The notes under the pieces are model-generated. The model was not told the DNA's origin and did not search any database. It worked only from the letters and a program-made list of their open reading frames with translations. A program made the translations under genes and the position numbers. This document shows positions 25,758 through 33,737 of a stretch of 34,762 nt of DNA, piece by piece. Source of the stretch: an uncultured Alphaproteobacteria bacterium (GTDB lineage: Bacteria > Pseudomonadota > Alphaproteobacteria > CAAHEQ01 > UBA3637); the NCBI GenBank assembly GCA_944392145.1, contig CALXVS010000015.1, positions 1 through 34,762 of the forward strand, written 5' to 3'. The number at the start of each line of letters is the position of its first letter. The first letter of the stretch is position 1.

Positions 25758-27616
25758 GTGTTTGGCGGTATGAAAAGGCCCAAGTCTTTGGGGTGCGTTT
25801 AGCCGCCTTGGCGGGAATGTTTGTGTTCGTGGGCCTGATTATTATGGGACGGATTTTTTATCTGCAAATTATTGAGGGGGATAAATACACCGTTTTGGCC
25901 GATAAAAACCGGACGTCTGTACGGCATTTGATTCCGCAGCGGGGTGTCATTTTTGATCGTCAGGGGCGGCGATTAGCCGAAAACAAAAAGAATTTTCAGG
26001 CCGTTTTAATTCGTGAGGAAACCAAAGATTATAAAAAAACACTGGCGGCATTTGAACGTTTGATTCCGTTAAGTGAGGAAGAACACACCCGTATTTTAAA
26101 AGAAGTACCGCATAAAAAAGCCTTTATGTCGGTGCGATTAAAGGAAAATTTAACCTTTGACGAAGTCGCTTTGATTCAAGTCAACACCCCCGATTTGCCG
26201 GGGATTCAAATTGAAGAAGGATTGATGCGGCATTATCCTTATGGCGCATCCACCGCACCGGTGGTTGGGTATGTGTCGCTTGTGAATGAGCAAGATGAAG
26301 CGTTGACATCAACCAATCCGTTTTTGGATATTGCCGGATACCGAATCGGGCGCACGGGAATTGAACAGGCGTTTGAGGAAACCTTGCGCGGGACGCCGGG
26401 TTTGGAACGAAAAGAGGTCAATGCCTTTGGTCGGTCGGTGCGGGTGCTTGAAAAACGGTCACCGGTTGCAGGGGAGGATTTGTTTTTAACTCTGGATGCA
26501 GAATTACAAAAATATGCCTTGTCCGTTTTGGGGGATGAAGCGGCAGCTGCCATTGTTATGGATGTAAAGAATGGCGATATTTTGGCGTTTGTGTCGGCAC
26601 CGACATATGACGCCAATGTGTTTACAATGCCCATTTCCACCAAAAATTGGGAAAAATTGTTGTATAACAAAAAACGTCCCTTGCAAAACAAAGCGTTGAC
26701 CGGTGTTTATTCGCCCGGTTCCATTTTTAAATTGGTGGTGGCGTTGGCCGGTTTGGAAAGTGGTGATATTTCTGAAAACACAAGCGTGACCTGCACGGGT
26801 AAGACCAAGTTAAATGATCATGTGTTTCATTGCTGGCGACCTTACGGGCATGGTAAAATGACGGTGCAATCGGCGTTGATGCATTCCTGTGACGTCTATT
26901 TTTATGAAATGGCACAAAGAATCGGTCCCGAAAAAATTATTGAAACAGCGCGTCGGCTTGGTTTTGGGGCAAAGGTTCAAACAGATTTGCCGGGTGAAAA
27001 AAGCGGCCTTGTCCCCACACCGGAATGGAAACTGGCTGTGAAAAAAGACGCTTGGCGCACGGGGGATACGTTGAATTTAAGTATCGGGCAGGGGTTTTTA
27101 AATGCGACACCTCTGCAAATTGTCACGGCGGTGGCACAAATTGCCAATGGCGGATATCGCCTGACACCAAGGTTTATTAAAAAAACAGCCGTGCCGGCAT
27201 CGGATGATAAAGTGCCTTTGAATAAAGGGGAAAAGTTGGGCTTTGATTCGTATCATGTTGCCTTGGTCAAAAAAGGAATGTATGATGTGGTGAATAAAGA
27301 GCGGGGGACGGCCCATGGGGCACGGTTTGATTTAAACGGCCTGAAAATGGCGGGTAAAACCGCCAGCACCCAGGTGCGCCGCATTACAATGAAAGAACGG
27401 TTGGAAGGCATTAAATCGCAAGATGAACTGCCGTGGGAATATCGGGATCATGCGATTTTTGCCGCGTATGCACCGGCGGATAAACCGCGTTATGCCGTCG
27501 TGGTTCTTGTAGAACACGGGGGCGGGGGGGCGCGCACGGCGGCGCCGATGGCGGCCAAAATTTTAAAAGAAGCGTTGCGTCGGTTTATGCCGCGTGCCGC
27601 CGGAGAAAAAGAGTAA
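25754..27616 (+). CDS. mrdA: Penicillin-binding protein 2 (elongasome transpeptidase)
   Basis: PBP2 cross-links peptidoglycan during rod elongation in partnership with RodA. The 620-residue protein has one N-terminal membrane anchor (LAALAGMFVFVGLIIMG), a dimerisation/pedestal domain and a C-terminal transpeptidase domain. The active serine is Ser323 in SPGSIFK, with Lys326. The second motif is Ser378-Cys-Asp380, an SxD form common in PBP2. The third motif reads Lys535-Thr-Ala537 in AGKTASTQVRR, where KTG or KSG is expected; this is unusual and noted as a finding. Its start overlaps mreD by four bases. The downstream RodA gene begins four bases after its stop. Confidence 0.96.
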   Translation: MSVWRYEKAQVFGVRLAALAGMFVFVGLIIMGRIFYLQIIEGDKYTVLADKNRTSVRHLIPQRGVIFDRQGRRLAENKKNFQAVLIREETKDYKKTLAAFERLIPLSEEEHTRILKEVPHKKAFMSVRLKENLTFDEVALIQVNTPDLPGIQIEEGLMRHYPYGASTAPVVGYVSLVNEQDEALTSTNPFLDIAGYRIGRTGIEQAFEETLRGTPGLERKEVNAFGRSVRVLEKRSPVAGEDLFLTLDAELQKYALSVLGDEAAAAIVMDVKNGDILAFVSAPTYDANVFTMPISTKNWEKLLYNKKRPLQNKALTGVYSPGSIFKLVVALAGLESGDISENTSVTCTGKTKLNDHVFHCWRPYGHGKMTVQSALMHSCDVYFYEMAQRIGPEKIIETARRLGFGAKVQTDLPGEKSGLVPTPEWKLAVKKDAWRTGDTLNLSIGQGFLNATPLQIVTAVAQIANGGYRLTPRFIKKTAVPASDDKVPLNKGEKLGFDSYHVALVKKGMYDVVNKERGTAHGARFDLNGLKMAGKTASTQVRRITMKERLEGIKSQDELPWEYRDHAIFAAYAPADKPRYAVVVLVEHGGGGARTAAPMAAKILKEALRRFMPRAAGEKE

Positions 27617-27620
27617 AAGA

Positions 27621-28784
27621 ATGAGTTTTTTTAAAGATCGCAACTGTTATTTAAAGAATTACAATCTGTCTTTAATTGAGCGGATAAAGCAGTTTAATTA
27701 CGGATATTTAGGGTTGGTTTGCCTGGTGGTGGCGGTGGGGTTAATGACCCTGTATTCCGCCGCAGGGGGCAGTTGGACGCCTTGGGCACGGCCGCAATTC
27801 ATCCGGTTTTTAATGAGCCTGTGCACGTTAGGAGCGGTTGCATTATGCCCGCTCAGGTTTTGGATGAAATATGCCTATGGATTCTATTTAGCGGCGCTTT
27901 TATTGTTGGTGTGTGTGACGTTGTTCGGTCATGTCGGTATGGGAGCACAGCGATGGCTTGATTTGGGGGTGATTCGGTTACAACCGTCCGAATTGATGAA
28001 AATTGCCCTTGTTTTGGCATTGGCCCGGTATTTTCACGGGGCAGGGTTGGAAGAAGTGCGTTCTAACCGCTTTTTAATTCCCCCGGTTTTGATGATGATT
28101 TTGCCCGTTGGGTTGATTATGGAACAACCCGACCTTGGGACGGCATTAATGCTGGTGTTTGCAACGGCCGGTATGTTTTTTATGGCGGGGGTGCAGGTAT
28201 GGAAATTTATGGCTGTTACCTTATTGGCAGTGATATCATTGCCGATTGCTTGGACGTGCTTACACGATTATCAACGGCAGCGTGTTTTAACGTTTTTGAA
28301 TCCCGAAAATGATCCGTTCGGTGCAGGATACCATATTTTACAATCCAAAATTGCCCTGGGATCGGGCGGATTACTGGGAAAAGGGTTTATGCAGGGCACG
28401 CAAAGCCGGTTAAGCTTTTTACCGGAAAAACAGACGGATTTTATTTTTACCATGATTTCTGAAGAATTCGGCCTGATCGGTGCGTTCGGCCTGTGTCTGT
28501 TGTATGCGTTTATTATCGGATACGGGTTTGTAATTGCCCAGCGGGCGGCCAGCTTTTTCGGCAAGCTGTTGGCCGTGGGGTTGACGATTAACTTTGCCTT
28601 ATATGTCTTTATCAATATGTCCATGGTGATGGGGTTGATGCCCGTGGTGGGAATACCTTTGCCGCTGATTTCCTATGGCGGAACGGCCATGATGACCTTA
28701 TTTATCGGTTTCGGGTTGATTCAATGTGTAGATATCAATCGGGAAATGGTGATTGGGCGCAGGGGGTCCATTGATGACGAATAA
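27621..28784 (+). CDS. mrdB: Peptidoglycan glycosyltransferase RodA (SEDS family)
   Basis: RodA polymerises glycan strands from lipid II in the inner membrane, working with PBP2. The 387-residue protein has about ten membrane segments and SEDS signatures: RWLDLGVIRLQPSELMK, EQPDLGTAL with the catalytic-type Asp, LSFLPEKQTDFIF, ISEEFGLIGA and GIPLPLISYGGTA. The length is normal. I place the start at ATG 27621, four bases after the mrdA stop; a longer frame from 27594 would overlap mrdA. The next gene overlaps its end by eleven bases. Confidence 0.96.
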   Translation: MSFFKDRNCYLKNYNLSLIERIKQFNYGYLGLVCLVVAVGLMTLYSAAGGSWTPWARPQFIRFLMSLCTLGAVALCPLRFWMKYAYGFYLAALLLLVCVTLFGHVGMGAQRWLDLGVIRLQPSELMKIALVLALARYFHGAGLEEVRSNRFLIPPVLMMILPVGLIMEQPDLGTALMLVFATAGMFFMAGVQVWKFMAVTLLAVISLPIAWTCLHDYQRQRVLTFLNPENDPFGAGYHILQSKIALGSGGLLGKGFMQGTQSRLSFLPEKQTDFIFTMISEEFGLIGAFGLCLLYAFIIGYGFVIAQRAASFFGKLLAVGLTINFALYVFINMSMVMGLMPVVGIPLPLISYGGTAMMTLFIGFGLIQCVDINREMVIGRRGSIDDE

Positions 28785-30579
28785 CGCAGATGTGATATTA
28801 AACACGGCTTTTGCCGCCTATAATGCCGACGATTTAGACCAGGCCGAAGCGTTGGCGCGTCAGGTACTGGCGACCGAACCGGCCAACGGGGATGCTTTGT
28901 ATCTGTTGGGGTTGGTTGCTTGGCGTGCCGGTGCTTTGGAACCGGCTGAAAGCCTGTTATATCAGGCAGTTCGTTTGTATCCGGCGGCCGAAAATTATGC
29001 CTTGATGTTGGCCAGTGTGCTGGAAGCACGGGGGGCGTTGGATGAAGCACTGGATTTTTACCGTAAGTTCCCGAACAATCCGGCGGCACTGGTACAAATA
29101 GGGTTAATTGAGGCACGTCGCGGTCGGTTGTCATTTGCCGATTCGGCGTTTTTGCGGGCACTGGAACTTGATGCCAAGGTTGCCGGTGCTTTGGTCGGTT
29201 TGGCGCAAACTGCCCGCAAGCGTGGGCAAAATAAAAAGGCTTTGTCCTATTTAGAGCAAGCCGTTACCGCCACCCCGAATTACCCCGATGCGTGGTATCA
29301 AATGGCGGTGCAATGCCGGTTAATGCGGCAGGAAGATCGGGCCTTAAAGGCCGTTAACAAAGCGGTTGCCTTAAATCCGCTGCCCGTTTTTTTGATAGAA
29401 CAAGGTTTGATTTTAGAAGCTTTGGGACATCCGGATGAAGCATTTTCAAGTTATCGGCGTGCGACGGATACGGATGCCGGTTTTGCCCAAGGGTGGTATT
29501 ATCAGGGCAACCTGTTGCGGGATAAAGGAAACAATGCTGCGGCCGAGGCTGCCTATAAGCGTGCGATTCAAATTGCCCCCGATTTTTTTGATGCGGTGCA
29601 TAATTTGGCCGATGTGTTGTATCGTTTGGGACGAGTGAATGAAGCCTTGGAAACGTTGCGTCAAGCGATTTTGATTAACCCCGAATCAGATACGGCGCGA
29701 TATAATTTAGCTGTTATGCTGGAAGATGCCGGGTCGTTTGAAGAGGCTTTGGGCCTTTATTTCAATGTGTTGGTGCGTCAAAACAAAAAAGCTCCGCAAG
29801 AAATTGAATGGCGAATTGCCGCCTGTTTGACGGCATTAGGGCGTTTGTCAAAGCAAGGGTATAAAACGGCGGTGCGCTTTGCACAAGGATGGGTGAAGCA
29901 TTTTCCCGATTCGGTCATTGCGGCGCATATGCTGGCAGCCTTAACACATCATGCGTCAGAGAAAGCAGCCGCCTATGCTCAAGCGTTATATGACGCGTTT
30001 GCCGATACGTATGATGCCAAAATGCGTCAGTTAGCGGCCGATGTGTGCGGATTGTTCGCCCCCTTTTTAACGCAAAAAAGCTATCAGCATGTTTTGGATT
30101 TGGGATGTGGCACGGGAGCGTGCGGTAAACGGTTTAAACCGATATTCCAAACGCTGACGGGGGTGGATGTTTCCAAAAATATGATTGAAAAAGCTCGCCT
30201 GACAGGAGCTTATGATACATTGAAACATGCGGACGCTATGACGTTTTTAAAAACGACAAAACATCGCTTTGACCTGGTTTTGGCGGCGGATGTGATTTGT
30301 TACATGGATGATTTAAAGGGGGTTTTATCCGGCATTCGGCGCGTTTTGGCGCCGGCGGGGCTGGGTGTGTTTTCCGTTGAAACGGGGGCGCAAGACGGTT
30401 TAAGCGAAACCGGACGATATGTATGGCGCCGTGAAACGGTGGAAAAGGCCCTTGCAGGGGTGGGATTAATACCGGAAAAGATAATCGCTTCCCCCTTGCG
30501 GCGCGAGGGAGCCGGGCAGGCCGAGGGATTGATTATCGCGGTCCGGGCAGGCAAAACAGATAAAAAAGAAGCCGTTTAA
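28774..30579 (+). CDS. TPR-repeat protein with C-terminal SAM-dependent methyltransferase domain
   Basis: This 601-residue fusion begins with about ten tetratricopeptide repeats over residues 1-400 (for example ALYLLGLVAWRAGALEPAESL, PNYPDAWYQMAVQCRLM, AWYYQGNLLRDKGNNAAAEAAYKRAI-type units), a protein-binding scaffold. A class I methyltransferase domain follows. It has the SAM-binding motif VLDLGCGTGACG near residue 440, GVDVSKNMIEKAR, and a LVLAADVICYMDD motif IV region. The ATG at 28774 has AGGGGG seven bases upstream and overlaps the RodA gene. It has no signal peptide. The methyl acceptor is unknown. Position at the end of the mre/mrd operon suggests co-expression with cell-wall growth genes, but TPR-methyltransferases occur in many contexts. 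Confidence 0.85.
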   Translation: MTNNADVILNTAFAAYNADDLDQAEALARQVLATEPANGDALYLLGLVAWRAGALEPAESLLYQAVRLYPAAENYALMLASVLEARGALDEALDFYRKFPNNPAALVQIGLIEARRGRLSFADSAFLRALELDAKVAGALVGLAQTARKRGQNKKALSYLEQAVTATPNYPDAWYQMAVQCRLMRQEDRALKAVNKAVALNPLPVFLIEQGLILEALGHPDEAFSSYRRATDTDAGFAQGWYYQGNLLRDKGNNAAAEAAYKRAIQIAPDFFDAVHNLADVLYRLGRVNEALETLRQAILINPESDTARYNLAVMLEDAGSFEEALGLYFNVLVRQNKKAPQEIEWRIAACLTALGRLSKQGYKTAVRFAQGWVKHFPDSVIAAHMLAALTHHASEKAAAYAQALYDAFADTYDAKMRQLAADVCGLFAPFLTQKSYQHVLDLGCGTGACGKRFKPIFQTLTGVDVSKNMIEKARLTGAYDTLKHADAMTFLKTTKHRFDLVLAADVICYMDDLKGVLSGIRRVLAPAGLGVFSVETGAQDGLSETGRYVWRRETVEKALAGVGLIPEKIIASPLRREGAGQAEGLIIAVRAGKTDKKEAV

Positions 30580-30666
30580 CGGAAAAAGCGTGAAAAACGC
30601 TTGACTTATGACAAGCATTTGATTAAGGTAGAAAACATATCTTTTTAAGTAAAAAAAGGCGGAGTT

Positions 30667-31920
30667 ATGGTTCACGATCCGTTGCGCGTTTTTAATTGGT
30701 CCGTTTTTTTGCAAACCCAGATTTTTATGCTGCCGGTTATGCTGTTGTTTTATCAGGAAAACGGCCTTAATACCGGTGATTATTTTCTGTTTCAGGGGAT
30801 TTTTTCCATTACGGCTTTATTATTTGAAATTCCGGCCGGTTATTTGGGGGACATTTTCCCGCGCCGAACGATTTTAATGCTGTCTTATTTATTATTTATT
30901 GCGCGGCTTATTTTATGGTTATTTTTCGGCGGGTATTGGATATTGCTTGCCGGTGAAATTTTGTATTCCGCATCCAAAGCCACGTATGCCGGTGTGGCCG
31001 ACGGGTATGTCTATGATTATTTAAAGACAAAAAACAAAACCGGTCGTATGTTGCAATATTATGGCCGATTAAACTTTTTTATGTCCATTGGCACGGCATT
31101 GGCATCATTGGTCGGGGCCGCTTTTTATAATGAATTGGCAACACTGTTTAATGCCCGAACAGGTTTTATGTTGTTGTTGGTGATTGAACTTGTTTTTAAT
31201 ACGGTTGCTTTTTTTATGTTGTTTTTATTGCCGAAAGTGCCGACGGCCCGGCGGCAAAAAATGTCTATCGGCGAAAAATATATAGATCTTGTTCGTATTA
31301 CGTCCCAAACACTGAAAGATCGGCGTTTAAACGGTTATATGCTGTATTCGGGGATTGTTGCCGGCACGACCATGTTGTTTGTATGGGGATTTCAGCCATT
31401 GATGCGTGAAACGGCCTTTCCCGTTGCTTTGTTCGGGGTGATTTTCTTTATTAACCACTTATGTCGCGCGGGAGCCGGTTTTTTCCTGCATCGGACGGTG
31501 TCGTTTTTTACGTTAAAGGGAGTTGCCATTTTAACATACGGTTTATTCATTTTAGGCTTTTTAAGTGCCGTTTTTGTGTTGCATATGCATAATAAGTTTG
31601 TAACGTTTGCGGCTTTGACGTTTATTTGTATTGCCATCGCGTTTCAATTAAGTTTTACGTTGGGCAGTGTCGGGCGTATTCATGCCCTTGTGCCGTCAAG
31701 TGTGCGGTCAACGGTAGCATCTGTGAACAATTTGATCAGTCGGGGAATGTCGGGCTTTTTATTGATTATGTTTAAATTTTTGCTGGATAAAATAACGCTT
31801 CAAATGTCATTTTTGTTTTATTTGGGATGCTTTTTATTGGCCGCTTTTCCGTTATGGCTGGTGGTAAAAACGCCGGATGATTCTGTTTTGCAAAAAAAAG
31901 TAAAGCACATGGGCGGATGA
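30667..31920 (+). CDS. MFS-type transporter
   Basis: This 417-residue integral membrane protein has about twelve hydrophobic segments and fits the major facilitator superfamily. After the second helix it carries a motif A-like loop, PAGYLGDIFPRRTIL, placed as in MFS drug or metabolite antiporters. A longer hydrophilic stretch near residues 200-220 (VPTARRQKMSIGEKY) would be the central loop between the two six-helix halves. AGGCGGAG precedes the ATG. A small hairpin (AAGCGT/ACGCTT, 30586-30602) separates it from the upstream gene, and TTGACT at 30601 may be part of a weak promoter. A terminator-like structure follows. The substrate cannot be predicted. Confidence 0.85.
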   Translation: MVHDPLRVFNWSVFLQTQIFMLPVMLLFYQENGLNTGDYFLFQGIFSITALLFEIPAGYLGDIFPRRTILMLSYLLFIARLILWLFFGGYWILLAGEILYSASKATYAGVADGYVYDYLKTKNKTGRMLQYYGRLNFFMSIGTALASLVGAAFYNELATLFNARTGFMLLLVIELVFNTVAFFMLFLLPKVPTARRQKMSIGEKYIDLVRITSQTLKDRRLNGYMLYSGIVAGTTMLFVWGFQPLMRETAFPVALFGVIFFINHLCRAGAGFFLHRTVSFFTLKGVAILTYGLFILGFLSAVFVLHMHNKFVTFAALTFICIAIAFQLSFTLGSVGRIHALVPSSVRSTVASVNNLISRGMSGFLLIMFKFLLDKITLQMSFLFYLGCFLLAAFPLWLVVKTPDDSVLQKKVKHMGG

Positions 31921-31975
31921 AAAAGCCCTGAAAAGTCAAAAATTTGTCAAATATTTTTTTAAAAAGGCTTTTTTT
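31920..31975 (+). terminator. Possible terminator after the MFS gene
   Basis: AAAAAGCC (31920-31927) can pair with GGCTTTTT (31966-31973). The long loop has its own AAAAAT/ATTTTT arms around ATTTGTCAAAT. A run of seven T residues (31969-31975) ends the structure. The long loop makes this less certain than the other terminators. Confidence 0.4.
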
Positions 31976-31977
31976 CA

Positions 31978-32006
31978 TTGACAAAAAGTCCATGAGCGGG
32001 TATGTT
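31978..32006 (+). promoter_or_regulatory. Strong sigma70-type promoter for the second ankyrin gene
   Basis: TTGACA (31978-31983) and TATGTT (32001-32006) are exactly 17 bases apart. The start point would be near 32013, so the ATG at 32046 is preferred over an in-frame start at 31944, which lies ahead of the promoter. The AATTTGTCAA motif (31941-31950) lies just upstream, as it does for the first ankyrin gene. Confidence 0.65.
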
Positions 32007-32045
32007 AAATCAACACGCATTTTAACCGAAAGGATTGTCCCCCAC

Positions 32046-32846
32046 ATGACCCCTGAAACTATTTTGGAACATTGCGAACATGGTCGTTCTTTTGAAGTGA
32101 AACGTTGGCTTAAAAAAGCGTTTAAAAATTGGATAAATGAGCGGGTGGATTTAAACATACAAAATGAAAAGGGGCAAACACCGTTTAGTTTGGCGGCCAA
32201 AAGCGGTAAAATTCCACTTATGGATATGCTTGCCAATATGGGAGGAAGCACTATTTCATTAAATCATCCGGATTATCACCGTCAATCGCCGTTGATGTTG
32301 GCCATTACCCATGGGCAGACAAAGGCCGCCCTGTGGTTGATTGATCGGCCGGGTGTGGATGTGAATCAGGGGGATTTTTATCATGTAACACCTTTAATTG
32401 CCGCCGCTGAATTTGGGAATGAGGTGGTTGTTAAGCGCTTAATTGAAAAAGGGGCCGTTGTCAATATGGTAGATTTAAACGGTGAATCGGCCGTTATTAA
32501 AGCCGCGTGGCAGGGCCATGCCGGTATTATTGATTTGTTGATAAAGGCCGGGGCCGATTTAAATTTAAAGAACAAGCAGGGTCGTGATGCTTTGAATATT
32601 GCCGTAATGAAAAAGCATCCTGCATGTGCGGAAGTCTTGATTCGTGGTGGGTGTCATTTGATCATTGGGCAAAAGTTTGATATGCCGTTTCGGTTGGCCA
32701 AAATGACGGGACAAAAACGTGTGGTTAATTTATTGAAAGATCAGGCTGGTGTTTTAAAAGCCCGGCGGCGGGCTCGGCGTGTGGCATCACACTTAAAACC
32801 CTATAACCGCGCGCAAATCAAGCGTGAAAAATGGGTGGGGGAATAA
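32046..32846 (+). CDS. Ankyrin-repeat protein (266 residues)
   Basis: The protein consists mainly of five or so ankyrin repeats. Clear units are GQTPFSLAAKSGKIPLMDML, QSPLMLAITHGQTKAALWL, VTPLIAAAEFGNEVVVKRLI with EKGAVVNMVD, and HAGIIDLLIKAGADLNLKN. A final GRDALNIAVMKKHPACAEVL unit is followed by a basic tail rich in arginine (KARRRARRVASHLK). There is no signal peptide or membrane segment. I choose ATG 32046 because the promoter lies between it and earlier in-frame codons; AAGGA is eleven bases upstream, a little far. It is a single-gene unit. A host-directed effector role is plausible for a type IV secretion-linked bacterium but is not shown by the sequence. Confidence 0.88.
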   Translation: MTPETILEHCEHGRSFEVKRWLKKAFKNWINERVDLNIQNEKGQTPFSLAAKSGKIPLMDMLANMGGSTISLNHPDYHRQSPLMLAITHGQTKAALWLIDRPGVDVNQGDFYHVTPLIAAAEFGNEVVVKRLIEKGAVVNMVDLNGESAVIKAAWQGHAGIIDLLIKAGADLNLKNKQGRDALNIAVMKKHPACAEVLIRGGCHLIIGQKFDMPFRLAKMTGQKRVVNLLKDQAGVLKARRRARRVASHLKPYNRAQIKREKWVGE

Positions 32847-32871
32847 ATCTTTCACTTTTTTACTTTAAATG

Positions 32872-32913
32872 TTGACAAAAGGATCAGAGGTGGCTTATAC
32901 TAAAAGTATAAGC
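32872..32913 (+). promoter_or_regulatory. Promoter with palindromic operator-like site
   Basis: TTGACA (32872-32877) and TATACT (32896-32901) are 18 bases apart. A perfect palindrome, GCTTATAC-TAAAA-GTATAAGC (32893-32913), covers the -10 box and the predicted start. This is where a dimeric repressor would block initiation; a transcript hairpin is the alternative. Confidence 0.55.
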
Positions 32914-32938
32914 TGAATTTACTGAAAGAGGTAACACC

Positions 32939-33478
32939 ATGGGATTGTTAAGCCTTTTTAAAAGAGGGCAAAACCGGGAATTTGATGAACGGGAAAAACA
33001 GAGGAATCCCGTCATGATTCAAGAGTGTTTGAAACAGCTGGTTAAAGAAGGGTTTGATGTTAAGATTGAGGGAACACGTTCTTTGAAGGCTGGATCAAGT
33101 CAGCTATTGACGTTTCGCTCAAAAACAAATCCGAATTTGAAACTTCAAATTGACAGAAGTATTGATCTTTATGAGGATGCTAAATACGGTAAAATGTTCG
33201 GGGGTGTGAAACTAACAACGCCCGCCGGTCAAGAAGTTGTTGTGGAACCTTACAAACTTCAAGATGAGGCTGGAGGGTCTGGCAATACAATGAGAGTGGA
33301 TAAATTGGGTCGGAATGCACCGGAGATTATCAATTTGATTGATAAGCAGGCGTATCCGGATCCGCGATGGGCGCAAGCTTTAACAGAGTTGGCAGGTCAA
33401 TCATTCCCGAATGCTTCGCGCTCCGGTTCAAAACAGGTGCCGATGGCGGCATTGGCAGCGGCCAAAGGGCGTGAATAG
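32939..33478 (+). CDS. Uncharacterised 179-residue protein
   Basis: I do not recognise this family. The product is soluble, with no signal peptide, membrane helix or cysteine. The N-terminus (LLSLFKRGQNREFDEREKQ) is amphipathic and strongly charged. The middle is mixed alpha/beta by eye (EGFDVKIEGTRSLKAG, LLTFRSKTNPNLKLQID, GGVKLTTPAGQEVVVEPYKL). The C-terminus is a low-complexity Ser/Ala/Lys segment. AGAGG lies eight bases before the ATG. It is monocistronic, between a promoter with a palindromic site and a strong intrinsic terminator, so it is probably a separately regulated gene. Its codon use looks like its neighbours by eye. Small cytoplasmic regulator or secreted cargo are both possible. 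Confidence 0.75.
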   Translation: MGLLSLFKRGQNREFDEREKQRNPVMIQECLKQLVKEGFDVKIEGTRSLKAGSSQLLTFRSKTNPNLKLQIDRSIDLYEDAKYGKMFGGVKLTTPAGQEVVVEPYKLQDEAGGSGNTMRVDKLGRNAPEIINLIDKQAYPDPRWAQALTELAGQSFPNASRSGSKQVPMAALAAAKGRE

Positions 33479-33496
33479 GGGGGCGTGCGTTCACTT

Positions 33497-33528
33497 AAAA
33501 AACGGGGACAGGTTGTTCCCGTTTTTTT
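33497..33528 (+). terminator. Intrinsic terminator after the 179-residue protein gene
   Basis: ACGGGGACA (33502-33510) pairs with TGTTCCCGT (33514-33522) over nine pairs (one G-T) around a GGT loop. The stem is extended by A-run/T-run pairing and a run of seven T residues follows. The 200 bases after it, up to 33737, are AT-rich and hold only a weak promoter and an inverted repeat for the next gene. Confidence 0.85.
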
Positions 33529-33633
33529 GTGTTAAAAAAAGAAAAAAGCACCGTTTCGGCCTATTGCATATGGGATTAAAAGGGTCAATATGAGGGGATA
33601 TTTTTTATTGAGAAAAAGTGTAAAAAAGGAGAG

Positions 33634-33701
33634 ACGTTTTTTAAGAAAATATAAATTTATTGTTTTAAAAATAAAGAAAAGAAAGTATAACTGAAAAACG
33701 T
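33634..33701. repeat. Short inverted repeat upstream of the recombinase gene
   Basis: ACGTTTTT (33634-33641) and AAAAACGT (33694-33701) are perfect reverse complements, with partial matches continuing outward. They enclose a likely -10 box, TATAAC (33686-33691), of the recombinase gene. In serine recombinase systems such sites can be crossover or autoregulatory sites. In AT-rich DNA chance is also possible. Confidence 0.3.
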
Positions 33702-33737
33702 TACTTATCGCATTTTTGAAAATGAGGAAGTCAAAAT

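Noticed and set aside
31944-32045. Upstream extension of the second ankyrin protein
   Set aside because: A TTGACA-17-TATGTT promoter sits within it, so the mRNA probably starts after it.
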